The notes: a model not told the origin generated them from the letters alone. A stretch of DNA of 64,000 bases from Hyphodiscus hymeniophilus (GCA_016508695.1 VNKQ01000018.1:372001-436000), one strand, 5' to 3'; positions 23,193-35,962 are shown, counted from the first letter of the stretch. Numbers and translations: made by a program.

Positions 23193-24983
23193 ATGTCTAC
23201 GGCTTTGAATACTCCAGAGCTTCAATCTTCACAAGATGAAGAAAAGCAGCAGCTACCATTACCGAGCGACGACAGCCAATTTCTTGTAGATTGGGAAGAA
23301 GGCCATGATCCTCTTAATCCAAAAAACTTCCGTACAGCTTGGAAATGGTTGATCGTGACTATTGTCTCTGTGGGGTCTTTACTTGCGTGAGTTCTGAAGC
23401 CCTGTTCGGCTCAACCGAGCTCGTACTAAACCTCACGGACACAGAACTTGTGCATCGTCAATATATGCATCAACGTACGCTCAGCTCACCGTAGCTTTTG
23501 GTTGTTCGGAAGAAGTTGCAGTACTAGGCTTGTCACTTTTTGTTGTTGGAATAGCCGTTGGCCCGATGATAATGAGTCCACTTTCAGAGGTTCGTGCCAC
23601 TTCAACCCCATGAGTCGCTTCGTAGACGACTGATATTCGGGCCTAGCTGTACGGACGAAGGCCGATCTACTTGTTGTCGATGTTCTTCTTCCTCATGTTC
23701 CTGATACCTTGCGCGGCCGCGCAAAACGTCCAAACGATGCTCATCGCACGCTTCTTAGATGGTGTTGCCGGAAGCGCCTTTCTCACGGTTGCTGGCGGCA
23801 CTGTATCCGACTTGTTTGCTCCAGCAGACATACAAGCTCCTATGATCTTGTACACAATTGCACCATTCTTAGGTCCGGTTTTGGGTCCTGTCCTAGGGGG
23901 CTTCATCAATCAGTTCACAACTTGGCGATGGACTTTCTACGTTCTCATCATCTGGACAAGCATTATTCTGGCCTGTCTCACCTTTGTGCCCGAAACCTAC
24001 CACCCGGTCCTCCTTACGCACAAAGCTGCAGCTCTCCGGAAAAGTACTGGCAACCCCGAGTATCATTCAGCATCCGAGCTCGCTAACCGGTCAAAATCTC
24101 TTTCCAAAATGATCCTTCACTCGATATACCGGCCCTTTCAACTTTTGTTGTTAGAACCAATGTGTCTCTGTCTATGCCTCTACTCTGCACTTCTTCTTGG
24201 GATCTTATATCTCTTCTTCGGCGCGTTCGGTCTGGTGTTCGGCACTAATCACGACTTCAACCTTTGGCAAATAGGCCTCAGTTTCCTGGGGCTTTTAGTA
24301 GGTATCGTTATTGGAGCCCTGACTAACCCGTTCTGGTTCAAAAACTACCTACGACTCGTCACCAGATTCCATGCCGAGAACCCTCCAAGGCCCGGTGAGA
24401 AACCTGGCAAGCCTGATCCCGAATTGCGTCTGCCGCCTACCATCGCAGGTAGTATTTTGGTTCCTATAGGTCTGTTCTGGTTTGGGTGGACAACGTATAG
24501 CTCTGTCCATTGGATTGTGCCAATAATTGGCAGCGTTTTCTTCATGCTTGGGTATGTATGCTTCAAAGCCTTGGTAGATGGGAGTGCTCACTTGCCGATT
24601 GCAGAAACTTCTTGGCCTTTTCTGGCATCTTCACCTTCCTGGTCGATGCATATCCTACATATGCCGCCAGTTCGCTCGCGGCAAACACATTTACGAGGTG
24701 TATGTTCGCTGCTGCATTCCCCTTGTTTGGCGATCAAAGTGAGTTCTCCGTTTCTTCGACGTATCCTCGAGGCAGATGCTGATTTAGCCCGTCGTAGTGT
24801 ACAATAAGTTGGACTATCAATGGGCCACATCGCTACTCGCTTTCCTAGCCTTGGCCATGATGCCGTTCCCGTACGTTGACCAAATCTCACTCGATATAAG
24901 TATCATACTGATCAATACAAAGATTCTTATTCTACAAGTACGGGAGAGTTTTGAGAGCAAGAAGTCGCTTCGCTATGAAATAG
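23193..24983 (+). CDS. MFS transporter, DHA1 multidrug-type
   Basis: Six exons (23193-23386, 23445-23589, 23647-24551, 24605-24738, 24798-24870, 24923-24983) give 503 residues with all phases agreeing. After a polar N-terminus ending in DWEEGHDPLNPKNF, twelve membrane segments follow. Family marks are the loop 2/3 signature LYGRRPIYLLS, the antiporter-like GPVLGPVLGGFI in segment 5, and the end PFLFYKYGRVLRARSRFA. These are typical of fungal proton-antiport drug and toxin exporters (polyamine/FLU1-like). It is expected in the plasma membrane. Lying directly after the Zn2Cys6 gene on the same strand, it may export a product or substrate of the local pathway. The ATG at 23193 is the only in-frame Met upstream of the conserved WEEGHDP region. 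Confidence 0.93.
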
Positions 24984-25360
24984 ATTGAGCCCATTGCTAC
25001 CTACAAACTCCGGTCACTGTGTTCGAAAATGATTTGACATAGATCAACTTCATTGGGGCCGAGCACTCATGTGCAAGCGTGTAATAAGATGTCTATAACT
25101 GCATATATTAGCTATGTTCGGAAATTCTAGATAATTTAAACCATGTCAATTATTTTACAGGGTTTAGGCTTTCAAGCTTGTCCTCTTTTCCTGCTTCAAT
25201 CAAAAGTCCTCGGCATCAATAACTCCGCAACCCTACCCCTCCAACTGTGGCTGCGGATAATGGTGATCATCTCTGCGGATCACAGTACGCGGCCCGAATC
25301 TATAGTCTTAGCGCCGAGCGGGAAGAACATCTCAAATGTACATCTTCGCAATCTTCAAGC

Positions 25361-25385
25361 TTCATCATCTTCATCATCTTTATCA
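25361..25385. repeat. Short tandem TTCATCATC repeat
   Basis: Nearly three copies of a nine-base TTCATCATC/T unit, with more CATC words downstream to about 25410. It is a simple-sequence tract with no known role. Confidence 0.5.
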
Positions 25386-26060
25386 ACCCGGCAATCGCAT
25401 CATCTTCATCAGCCGAACAACTTCGGTACCGGCCGGCTCATCACCGACTCCATCACAGCACCGTCCGCTTCCTTTCGTATTTTAAGACCACGCCACGTTG
25501 AACGAGGCGAGGTCGACCGGAAATGGCGGGGGGTGAAGATGCCTCATACCATGCGACCAAACAGCGATTCCTTTCTTATCTGCAGACAAATCAGCTCATA
25601 GTCTTCAAACTTAAGTGCAGACGTAACACCAACTGATGACTGTAGTTCCCGCATCAGGAAGTTCCTGTATTTCCAGTCATATCATTTCTCGAGTCTCGAT
25701 TTCTGCCATCCGAGGAAGCCGGTTCGTGACGAGATTAACGTGCTTGACTTAATGGTAAGATAGAAGACATCGTGAGCCTCGGGGCTAAGAGGCGTAGGAT
25801 TTTCAGAATCATCAGTACGACAGGACGATCAACCCTAGTATCTTCTTTTTATGAGCTCAGAGAACAATTGCTGCACAAAGTCCACCACCAGCAACGCTAT
25901 GGGTATCCGGAACGCGAATATTGGGCGATCCCGCTCGAAAGATTCGTCCGGCATTCAGTAAGCCACATTGAAGCTTAGTGGCGGTAGATATTCTCATTCC
26001 CTGTTATATATGCAGGCGTGCCAGGTAAGCTTTCCAACAGCAAGGCTTGAGCTGGACAAG

Positions 26061-26156
26061 CATTGAGTACCACTGGTACTAGCCTCAGGGAAGCCTTACT
26101 GCAACCCTCATTGATCAGTGGCAGCGACAAGCTCGTATATATGCAAGTACTCAATG
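26061..26156. repeat. Inverted repeat with 10-base perfect arms
   Basis: CATTGAGTAC at 26061-26070 is matched by its reverse complement GTACTCAATG at 26147-26156, with 76 bases between. The left arm continues into a small GTACC/GGTAC dyad. It may form a hairpin or mark an old element; chance is possible. Confidence 0.35.
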
Positions 26157-26713
26157 GGGCCGGGCCTTCCGAGGTTTGGGCCCTGGCTCTGCTCAGGATT
26201 GAAATTTCTGTAATTATGAACAGATGATGCTTTACAGTTGCTCCTCCTCAACCGTAAAAGTCATGGCTCTACAGCACATCTCGCTCAAGATTGTTCCACT
26301 TTAATTCCTTTCGCCCATTGGCTCCATATCTCAAGTCCTCATATACAGTGGACAAAACTTGGCGCACCCTTCAGAAAAGATGAAGAACGCACCCTTGCGC
26401 GGGAGCTGTAGCTGTCATGAGACTAATCATAAGCCGGATACACTATCTCGGGTTGACAGGAGATTATCCACAGAAATGATGGGCACCCTTAGAACAGAAG
26501 TGCGGAGGGCGGTACTCCCAGACCCTTAACATCCATACTCTTCTCGAAATACATCGGCTATTGGGCTAGATAATATGGTTCGTCCGATGACACCTCAGTT
26601 GAACCTAGTCACCTGCGTGAGATATAGCTTGGAGATCCCCAACCTACACGTAAACTCCGCAATCTTTCTCTGCCTCTCAAGCTCTGGTTGTACATCTTGA
26701 TTCAAGTTCCAAG

Positions 26714-28839
26714 ATGGCTCTCAATATGGGATTGAACGCTATTGGTGGCGACCCTCGACTTTCCATAGACGCGGCCGATCCGGACCAAGCAGTATTTGTC
26801 TCCCCTAAACATCGATTGCATCACGATCCCAGTGTCACTTTCGAGGAATATCACTTCTATGCTCTGAAGACCCGCGAGATACAAGACCGAGAAGCACTGA
26901 ATGAGCCTCAGACTAAAGGCATTCTAGCTATTCTCTTCCCTCCAAAGTCAACCAAGATTGAAAGTAGTCCCGCTACACCACCATCTGGAGGGGTCGGTGA
27001 GAAAACAAGCGGCGAGACTCCCCCAACGGATGGAGGTGGGAGATTGGTTGTCACGGACGAAGAATGGGTCAATGCCTCTCGTGCGATGAGGACTGCTACA
27101 TGGGCAGCTTGTTTCTACCTCATCACAACAGATATTCTGGGTCCCTTTGGAGTCGGGTAGCAATTTCCACCGCGATTTATTCGAAACTGCTCCTAACACT
27201 TACAGGTATGCCATTGGCACTCTGGGTTGGGGTCCTGGAATTGCTCTTTTCACTGTTTTCGGCTTGATGGCAGGCTAGTAAGTGGATGCTCACTTCATAT
27301 TGGCTCAACTCACACGATTCAATAGTTCCGGGTATCTTCTTTGGAAAATTTACCTTGGTCTCGATTCCTTCGAGTTCCCACTCACCAACTATGGTGATCT
27401 TGCCTTCCGTCTGTATGGAACTGTTCCTCGCCACCTCGTCAACCTACTCCAGACCATTCAACTGCTCTGTAGTGTTGGACTCATCGTTAGTAAGTATCTA
27501 CGCATCCAAGTGTTGAGAGATTCTCAACGGCCATCAAGTGCTGATCAATTCCCTTCTAGTCAGCAACGGCCAAGCAATCTCTCAAGTGTCCAAATTTAAG
27601 TTATGCTATGCTGTGTGCTGTGTGATCTGGGCCGCGTGTGGTGTAAGTAGATAAGAATTATTCTCGATCTTATCATGAACGCTGACTATGTCTCAGTTCT
27701 TGATCGGGCAGGTGCGAACGCTTCAAAAATTCGGCTGGCTTGCAAACGCAGCTGTGTTCCTGAATCTGATGATCATGTTTATCACAATGGGCGTTATAGC
27801 GCATAGCCCTCCCAACTTCTCCATCTCAGTTCTCGGATCCGTTGGAGGCTCAGTAAATGTGACAAGTATCACACCCGACGCGGACGGAGTCTACCCTCCG
27901 ATCATCCACAATAGTGGCCTTCCCGACCCCAGTAGCTTAATCGGTTCTATCACAGGTCTGATGCAAGGTGTTTACGCTTATGGTGGTGCTCAACTCTTCG
28001 TTGAGTTTATGGTACGTCCATCTCCTGGAGCGGGCGGTGATCGAGACAGCCTTGCTCATCTTTACAGGCCGAGATGAGACGACCTCGTGATTTTATCAAA
28101 GCAATGTGGGGTGCTCAGTTCTTCATTTACACCGTCTACATGGTCTATGGGTGCTATTGCTATCATTACCAGGGGCAATACACGTACTCCCTTGCCTACC
28201 AAGGCGTTTCTCCATACGGCTGGCGTAAGTGACCCTCCAGTAATCCATTCTGAACTTCCCCTGACTGGTTGAGTAGAAACTGCTGGCAATATGCTTGCGG
28301 TCCTCTCTGGCATCATTGCGGCTGGGTTATACGGGAATATTGGGATTAAAGTCCTTTACAACCAGCTCCTCATCGACCTCTTCAACTTCCCGCCCCTCAC
28401 CACCCGAAATGGCAGGATAATCTGGGCTACCATTGTTCCCATCTACTGGACCATCGCTTTCATAATCGCGGCATCGATCCCTGATTTCTTCGGATTGGTT
28501 GGGGTCGTAGCAGCTTTCTGCGTCATCCAATTCTGCTACTCTTTCCCTCCCCTTCTCGCACTCGGCTATTTTATCAAACTTAATGCCATGGGTGATGGAG
28601 AAGGCTTCAATCCCAGCACTGGCGTCGTCACGAGACACGATACTGGCATTCGGCGATGGACCAGAGGCTTCTTTGGGGACATGTGGTATAGAAACGTTTT
28701 CAATGTTATTTATCTGGGTGGTGCACTGGCGACCGCTGGACTTGGAGCTTATTCGTCTATCGAAAGCATGATCAATGCTTTCAAGGACACGCAATTGAAC
28801 TCCTTCAATTGCAAATCACCTCTAAACCTGAACGGATAG
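26714..28839 (+). CDS. AAAP family amino-acid permease (Aa_trans)
   Basis: Seven exons (26714-27156, 27206-27277, 27326-27489, 27560-27642, 27697-28011, 28068-28224, 28277-28839) give 598 residues with consistent phase. A polar N-terminus of about 125 residues precedes the first membrane segment (TWAACFYLITTDILGPFGVG). Family marks include YAIGTLGWGPG, the IVSNGQAISQVSKFKLCYAV region and FMAEMRRPRDFIKAMWGAQF. The C-terminal half has further membrane helices and ends after a Cys-containing tail. It resembles fungal neutral amino-acid permeases (mtr-like). It should import amino acids by proton symport. It converges with the downstream amidase gene, so the pair could take up and degrade nitrogen compounds. 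Confidence 0.92.
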
Positions 28840-29065
28840 ACAGTCCAGTCAATTTAGCGACTTGTCTGTGGTGGCTCGTACCACCTTGGAGCACGTGAAT
28901 ATCTCTTGGGTTTTTTATGGGCCGAACATGCTAGTTAAGGACGGAGCAATTATTGGGATTCTTGAATTGGGGATGGCCACACCTACAGAGTGGGTATCAG
29001 AGTAATAGAGTGAAGAATAATAGCAAATGCTTTCTGCGACTACTCTAGGATTCGTACATAATAAT

Positions 29066-30742
29066 TCATAGCTTTTTCCAGTCATGCGCTTTCTCCCAAG
29101 CAGCACCGATCTTCAAGCAGAGCAGATCTTCAAACTTCCGTCCTACGATCTGCAACCCCACAGGCAACTTGATTTTCTCGTTGTCCTTCGCTGGAGCAAA
29201 TCCAACAGGGATACTAAGTGCGGGGTGGCCAGTGCTATTGAAAGGCGCCGTATTGTAAGTCATGCCAAACGATCGAGCCAGCCTCTCCAATGGCCCAGCA
29301 TCGCCAGCCTCAGAAATAGGACCCGGGACCGCGGGTAGAGTAGGCATGACGAGAACATCGAATTTCTTCAAAGCGTGATCGTACTCATCCTTCACTTGTC
29401 AGAGTAGTCCCGAGGATGAGAAAATGATATTGGACTTACGTTGATCTTCCGCAAAAGGTTTTGTGACCGAGAATGCAGGACTGGACCGTACTTCTCCTCT
29501 AGAAAGAGGCCTTGCAAATACATGTTCTGCGCTCCAGCACTGAGGGAATCGAACGACTTCTGCGAGAGATAACGACCAGTCGCCTCGACTCGATCTGTAA
29601 GACATAAACCCTTTCGTCCCGTGGCATCGACCAAAAGACCCTGCCTCATCCCCGAAATCTGCATATTGCACATCCACACAACCGCAGCTTCTTTATGGCT
29701 CGGCATGGAGAATTGTTCGACTTCCGCGCCCAACTCCTTCAACCCATCCACAGCTTTCATGACCAACGTCGTCACGTTCGGATCCTGAGCCTCGCATTCG
29801 AACCCCTCTTTCAGAACTCCAATTTTGATCCCCTTCAACGGGGAATGTGCGCTCAGAGTCTCATCAACGCCTTCCACAAACTTGATGTCTCCTTGCTTAA
29901 GCATGAAAGGCTGCCGATCATCAATACCATCATACCCAGCGAGCACGTCCATCAACAGCGCCGTATCCCTCACGTTCTTAGTCATAGGTCCCACATGATC
30001 GATCGTCGCCTCGAGACTAATAATCCCCGTATACGGCAGCAGACCCCACGTAGGTTTCAGGCCCACGATCCCACAACTGCTCGCCGGTATCCGTATACTA
30101 CCTCCCTGGTCACAGCCCAACGCCATATCGACAGCCCCGCTTGCTACCAGGCGTCCAGAGCCACTGCTGGATCCTCCACAGCTGTAGCCATCGGCGTAGG
30201 GATTGTGCACCAGGCCGGTGAGCGAAGAGTCGGATATCCCTTCAAAGCAGGCATTTTCGCAGGCAGCTTTGCCGGTAATCAGACCGCTGGCATCTAAGAT
30301 TCGTGTGACGACTGTGGCATCGACTTTAGGCGTCCAAGAGAGGGCAGCGGTGCCATTCGTACATGGGATGGTCGCGAGTGCGATATTGTCCTTTAGGGCT
30401 ATGGTGCGGCCCTGGAGCTGGGTGGTGAGAGGCTTGGTGCTCTTTACTGTCACCTTCGATGCCCAGCCACCTTTGTCGGTATCCTCAGGGAGATGATAAT
30501 CTGTTCTTGGATAGAGCTTCAGATCGACCTTTGGAACATAGTCTAAACACAGATTAGCAAGTAGATCCCTAGGACGCCAAAATATCGTTTGTAAATGCCA
30601 AACATCACCCACCGTCAGAATCAAGCACTAGTTTCGCAGCATGATCGACCCCAGCGAGTAATGTTCTGAAATCATCGACATTCTTCTCCGGTATCACAAG
30701 ACCGACTTTAGAAGCTAGAGACTTCAGACTTTCTTCGGCCAT
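29066..30742 (-). CDS. Amidase signature enzyme
   Basis: Three exons (30613-30742, 29440-30542, 29066-29389) give 518 residues. The Ser-Ser-Lys triad is present: Lys in TIALKDNIALA, the cis-Ser in GCDQGGSIRIPAS and the nucleophile region in YSCGGSSSGSGRL. The C-terminal motif (LPVGLQIVGRKFEDLLCL) closes the fold. This family hydrolyses amide bonds of small molecules to acid and ammonia. No signal peptide is visible, so it is probably cytosolic. The second intron (50 nt) must use the acceptor GTGAAG, because an earlier AG would give a stop at once. The ATG at 30742 starts a helical MAEESLKSLASKVG segment as in related amidases. Confidence 0.92.
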
Positions 30743-31214
30743 AGCTGAGTCTTTACTGGCATAATATGAGCCTCTACCCCACTTTCGAATATTGGCATTT
30801 GGAAGAACTTACACGCTGACGTTATCAAGTGAGACAACAGACATTTTCAGTGATCGATGCTGGTCTAGCTCTGATGGATCTTGAATCTATGGAGAAGCTT
30901 CAGATCTGTCGACGATGGATAGGAAGCTGGTTTATCTGACAAGAAATCAGGGGAACCCCCCCATTCTAAAAACCCAATTTAAACATCTCATCGGCATATC
31001 TGTTCCGCCCCATTAAGCAGTATTGCAGTGTCCTGGGCAAAGCTTGGCAATACTGGAGTGGGATGAGAGATAACGCATTGACATTCTTTCGGAGCTGCGA
31101 TGAACGCATTGGAAACCCGCAACTTGACTTCAACGACCGGCCACCAACGAAAAAACTCACCAGTAATAGCAAAAGCCCCGGAGCTGAAAGATGATTCATA
31201 TTAAAGCGTACTAG
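30743..31214. other. Intergenic spacer
   Basis: This is the amidase promoter plus the 3' flank of the GH76 gene. No gene or repeat is supported. Confidence 0.5.
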
Positions 31215-32719
31215 TTACGGCATAATCATAGTTGTGATTACCCCAATAACGCCAATTATCATCAGAACCGTCAAAACCGCTGCCCCTGCCCGATCCGCAC
31301 TCGTTATCTTCTCGACAGCTAATTGATCCGTAGAAGTTTTGCTGCTACTTCCCGCATTCACATCGCCAATACTCGTGCCCGTTCCTTTGACAGCGCTGAC
31401 CCAACCTCGCGCCTTATCCGCGAGATTACTCTGAACAATCTCCAGGGCAGCCATCTGCTCGCCTACGCCTAGACTGCCATCATTTGTGCCAGTTGTCCAT
31501 TTCAATCCGCACTCTGTCCCACGGTCACCCGCGGTACAAGTTTTAACCGCGTTCACGGCTGACTTGGATACCTTCGTCATGATATCATCGTGGGTGGACG
31601 GCACGAGCTCAGCGACCGATGTGAGCCATCGTGCAAGATAGGCCTTGAAGGAGCGCTGGTCGACGTTGCATTTTCCAGTTGCTTCACAGCCCTCGTACAT
31701 GATGCCGTCATTAAAGAATGCGTCGGTTGCATTGATTTGAGCCACGACTCGTTCCCTCCAAATCTCGCTCCCGTTTGTCTATGCTTATAATCAGTTACTC
31801 ATGTCAGAAAGAGGAGAAGGGCGTGTACGTAGTTATACATGACGGCACTTCCAAGCAGGTAGATGCCTGCATTGTATGTCCATCTCGTGTGATCTTTTGC
31901 TGTACAATTGTCTGTATTTTGCGTCCCGTCGAAGACTTCATATGTTGGTGATATCAATCCTACACCCGTCACCCAGTCATACGTCTTCAAAGCCCATTCC
32001 GCATACGTGGCATTCCCCGTGTACAAGGCCAATCGTGCCGCAAGATTGAAAAAGCATCCATTGGAAATGGTGTTCTTATAGTTGTAGCCACTATTGAATT
32101 GGAATATCTGCCATCGGAACCCTCCATTGCATGTTGTGGTATCCCATCTCGCAGCCTGTGTATTGAAGACTCCTTGTGCAAGGGCTAACCACCCGGGACT
32201 CGACTCCGGAGGGTCTTGAAATGCCGTCTCTGCTGCTGTCATTGCCGCCATTCCCCAAAACCCTTGGTCATCATTTCCTTCTGTTTTCGTCTGGTTGATA
32301 GGCATGAAGTCGCCATCGTCGCCGGCTTGGTGGAGGAGTGCTTGTTCGGTCACATTGTTGTAGGTTGAGTCGCCTGTCAGATACCAGTAGTTGATCATGG
32401 TTCCGAACCTTTTAAACATGTTAGAAACACGGCGGCAATTGAGAAAAGCTTTCGTACATTGCTCCCGCTTCCCACCTGTCAAAGTCAGTAGTGTCCTAAG
32501 CGGTAGGATTGGTGACTATGCAAACCAGTAATAAGGATCAGGAAGATTGCCTGGGACATCGCCCGAGTTGTTTCCCGTATAATAGCTCATCAAATCGTAC
32601 GCTATCGTGCTCGCTGCACTCTTGATCGAGTCGTCTGATGTAAGGTCAAGTGTGATAGCGGCATTTGCGCCTTGACCAGCAAGCACGCAAAGCATGCAGG
32701 CAAAGGAGGACGGCCTCAT
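31215..32719 (-). CDS. GPI-anchored GH76 endo-1,6-alpha-mannanase (DCW1/DFG5-like)
   Basis: Four exons (32526-32719, 32458-32475, 31829-32408, 31215-31778) give 451 residues. A signal peptide (MRPSSFACMLCVLAGQGANA) is followed by the GH76 domain. Conserved segments are DPYYWWEAGAMFGTMINYWY, with the WWEAGAM part built by an 18-nt exon, and the catalytic Asp pair in EGNDDQGFWGMAA. A NGGFRWQ strand and C-terminal Cys pairs follow. The C-terminus is a hydrophobic GPI-attachment signal (AAVLTVLMIIGVIGVITTM). Dcw1/Dfg5 proteins trim GPI glycans and link GPI proteins to cell-wall glucan. Many sequons suggest heavy glycosylation. The start is clear. Confidence 0.94.
32458..32475 (-). other. 18-nt microexon of the GH76 gene
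   Basis: It encodes the central part of the conserved WWEAGAMF motif and is bounded by a GACAG acceptor and a GTACGA donor. Both flanking codons are split, and the exact fit to the family motif makes the call strong. Confidence 0.8.
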
Positions 32720-34082
32720 GTTATTGAGGTAAAAATAGCTAAGTGATCAAGCAACTAAAGTGATATTCAACGAAGGACTGACTCGCAACGAGTCTGAGGT
32801 GACAGATAGGAAGAGTCTTTAAATAACGACAGTAAGAGATACGAGCAGCGACTTAGTTACTCACAAAATATCGAACCTGGGGCACACGAGATATACTCAC
32901 TTTTGTCACCTGCCAAGTGTGAAGAAACAGCATAGCCATGATCTATGTGTTGCCCAGAGACGACTGTGACGCGGCTGCCAATTTTCCAGAGGCGGTTTTG
33001 GTATGCCGAGAGCTTAGGTTTGGGAATGCGATGATTCTACACGCTGTATTGAGCGACAAGCTTTTGAAAGTGGAGCTGCCAAGTACACAGAAATGCTCTT
33101 GCGACGCCGTTGAGGGACGATAAACATTGGCAACTTGAAGTACGAGTAAGCAACTACCGACGCTTGCGGACAATTGCTGATTCCTGGGGTACGAGGGTAG
33201 CTGTATACGATGGACCATTACGCCAAGTGTCGTGAGAATGCTTGCGAGAGGTGATTGTTGATTTTCGAGGTTGAACGATGGATGGATGCCAGACATTGGC
33301 CCATAAAAATGGCTTGGCTGTTTAGGGTCACGTGTCGAAGCAGTCCGATTCCTGTAGCTTCTCATACAACAAGTATTAAGGCTTGAACCTTACCGCAAAC
33401 CTTTTCCAATGCTCGGCCCTTTGCATCGCCAATCTTATATTATACATTCAAGCAAGCTTAAATCGTTGAGGTTGATAACGACATTCTTCCTGGTGTAGTC
33501 TGCTTTCTGCAATCTAAGGGGATTTTAAATAATTTGAGCTTTGTGATCGTAGATTGAGAGATATTGTTCTTACTAATTGATTTGAGGCAAGTAGCATTCA
33601 AGGCTCAGATGTTTGGTGCTTGACACTAGAGGGAAATAGTTCGCTCATGTAACTGTACTGCTTCTGAGGGCTAGTGGGCCGCTTTTGTCTCGAGCTTCCC
33701 TCCTCCTCCCTGGAGTCCTGGAGTCAAGGCCATATGATCAGTTTAGCATCAAGAGTATATGACAATTGATTATTGGTTGACACAGGCGGGTTTGTTTGCA
33801 CACACAAGGCTTGCAAATTGAGGCTTTATCAGCTGCGATTGGCTACTGTAAGCCTGTAATCAAAATACCCGGGAGCATTTTATCCCCGCTCTACCATCGA
33901 ACAGACAATCCAACACCAAAGATTCCGCCGAATCACAAGACATGTACTTGACGGAAAAGTATACAGGAAAGGAGTGTCATCCGCAAGCTTGTCTGCTCCT
34001 CCGATTCCCGTCATCCACCTTAGAGCACCATGGGGCTGTTCCTTCCTACCGATTAAGCTCTCCGTCGATTGATCACTGAACT
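32720..34082. other. Gene-poor divergent spacer
   Basis: 1.36 kb between the divergent starts of the GH76 and P450 genes. A minus-strand frame at 32943-33365 has no domain and is not accepted. No repeat is seen. Confidence 0.5.
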
Positions 34083-35962
34083 ATGTCTTCATTGTCATCG
34101 CCATTCGGTGACGGCTCAATCAGCCTCTTCATCCTCGTGACTGCTGCTGTGCCGCTCTGGGCTTGTGGTATAGCCATTTATCGCCTTTGGTTATCCCCTC
34201 TCGCTGAGTTCCCGGGACGAAAACTAGCAGCGCTGACGGGATGGTATGAGACGTATTTTGACTGCATGAAGAGGGGGAGGTATTGGGTCGAGATTGAGCG
34301 AATGCACAAGGAATATGGTGAGTTACTCCTTCGAGTAGCAGTCTATGGTCCGCGGAGCTGATATTTCCCCCTAGGACCCATTATTCGAATCAGCCCCTGG
34401 GAATTGCACGTGAACGATCCTGAGTGGAACGAACCATACAAGATCAGTTCTCGAGTCAACAAGTACCATTGGTATTACAAATTCGTTGGAAGTTCAGATG
34501 CAGCTTTCGGAACATCCGATCATGATCTCCATCGTATCCGACGGAAAGCTCAGCAAGGATATTTCACATTAGATGCTGTAGCACGATTCGATCCGGTGCT
34601 GGACGAAATTACGTCCAAACTTTCCAGAAGACTAGAAGAGTTCAGAGGAACTGGTCAGCCTGCAAATCTCTCCAATGCATTCCGGTCATTGGCTACAGAT
34701 GTTGTTACCAAGTTCTCCTTTCACAAGGCGTACAATCTCCTCGATCAGCATGATTTCTCGGCGGCATTCCAGAAGACTCTTCGCGATTTTCCCGAGATTG
34801 GACTTTGGCATAGACATTTCGGACTGATTTTGGACATCATGGATATGATGCCACGATGGATGGTCAAGATCATGAATCCATCTGGTATTGACGTGCTGGA
34901 TTTCTTCAACGTATGTCCATACCCTACCTTCGAGTATTTATTGCTGAAATCTTTTTAATAAGGACATCGGAAATCAAACTAAAGCCATTATAAAATCTTA
35001 TGGCGGTGCCAAGTCAGGTGACTATGGTAGACCGAATGTCATCCACCAAATGCTGGACTCACCCAATTTGCCAGTACGAGACAAGAGCGAATCCCGCCTT
35101 GCACTCGAAGTCCGGACTTTTGTCGGTGCGGGAACAGAAACGACGGGGAATACGTTGAGCGTTACAGCATTCCATCTACTGGCAAATCCCGAGAAAGCTC
35201 TAAAATTGAAGGAGGAAGTCCAGGCTGCTCAGAACAAAAGCTCCACTTCTTTGAGGTATCAGGATTTGTTACAACTTCCATACTTGGTGATTATACCTAT
35301 GAGATATCTACTCAGGCCCACTACTGATGATTCTCCTAGTCCTCAGTCATCCTTGAAGGCCTACGGTGGGACGGACAGTATTCAAAGACAATGAATAGCA
35401 GCTCATATGAATAGCATCTCCTCGAGTGTCGCAGGTCGTCTCCCTCGCATCAACACACGCGAGGCGATTACGTACAAGACTTACCAAATACCGGTCAATG
35501 TGAGTAATTTTAGACCGGATTCTGTAACCAGGCTGACATGAAACAGACACCCGTATCAATGACACAAAGACTCACCCATTACAACAAGACCATATTCCCA
35601 TCACCCGAAACCTTCTTACCCGAACGCTGGCTAGATCCTAGTGAGCGAAGACGGCTGGAGAAATATCTGCAGCCGTTTGGAAGAGGCAGTCGGGCCTGTA
35701 TCGGATTGCAGTAAGTTGTACTTTGGCGCATGCCTCTGCAGGGAGCAAGCCCTTTCATGTCCACACGATTTTACAATTAGCCCCTATGCTGATTTTCGTG
35801 CCTAGTTTAGCCTCTTCAGAGCTGTACGTGACGATAGCAATGTTATTCGGCCAGTTCGATATGAGGCTATTCGAGACGGAAGAGTATGACATCAAACAAG
35901 TGCACGATTTTTTCAGTCCGTTCCCAGACAGCGAAAGGGGACTACGCGTTACCATTGAGTAG
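34083..35962 (+). CDS. Cytochrome P450 monooxygenase
   Basis: Seven exons (34083-34317, 34375-34910, 34963-35286, 35340-35365, 35415-35499, 35547-35710, 35806-35962) give 508 residues, a normal length. An N-terminal membrane anchor (ISLFILVTAAVPLWACGIAI) is followed by the proline hinge and the PIIRISPWELHV strand. The I-helix oxygen-binding motif is GAGTETTG, the K-helix ExxR is in VILEGLR, and the PERW segment is present. The heme loop FGRGSRACIGLH contains the Cys ligand. It is ER-bound and similar to fungal secondary-metabolism P450s of the trichodiene-oxygenase type, though the substrate is unknown. The ExxR arginine codon is split by the intron after the 26-nt exon. Confidence 0.93.

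Larger units (their letters stand above)
24984..26713. other. Gene-poor stretch between two transporter genes
   Basis: The longest frame (25143-25601, plus) is Ser/His-rich low complexity with no domain and is not accepted. A TTCATCATC tandem stretch and a pair of 10-base inverted repeats are listed separately. The 3' end is the AAAP permease promoter. Confidence 0.5.

Noticed and set aside
25143..25601. 152-codon plus-strand frame
   Set aside because: Low-complexity Ser/His content derived from CATC repeats and no domain.
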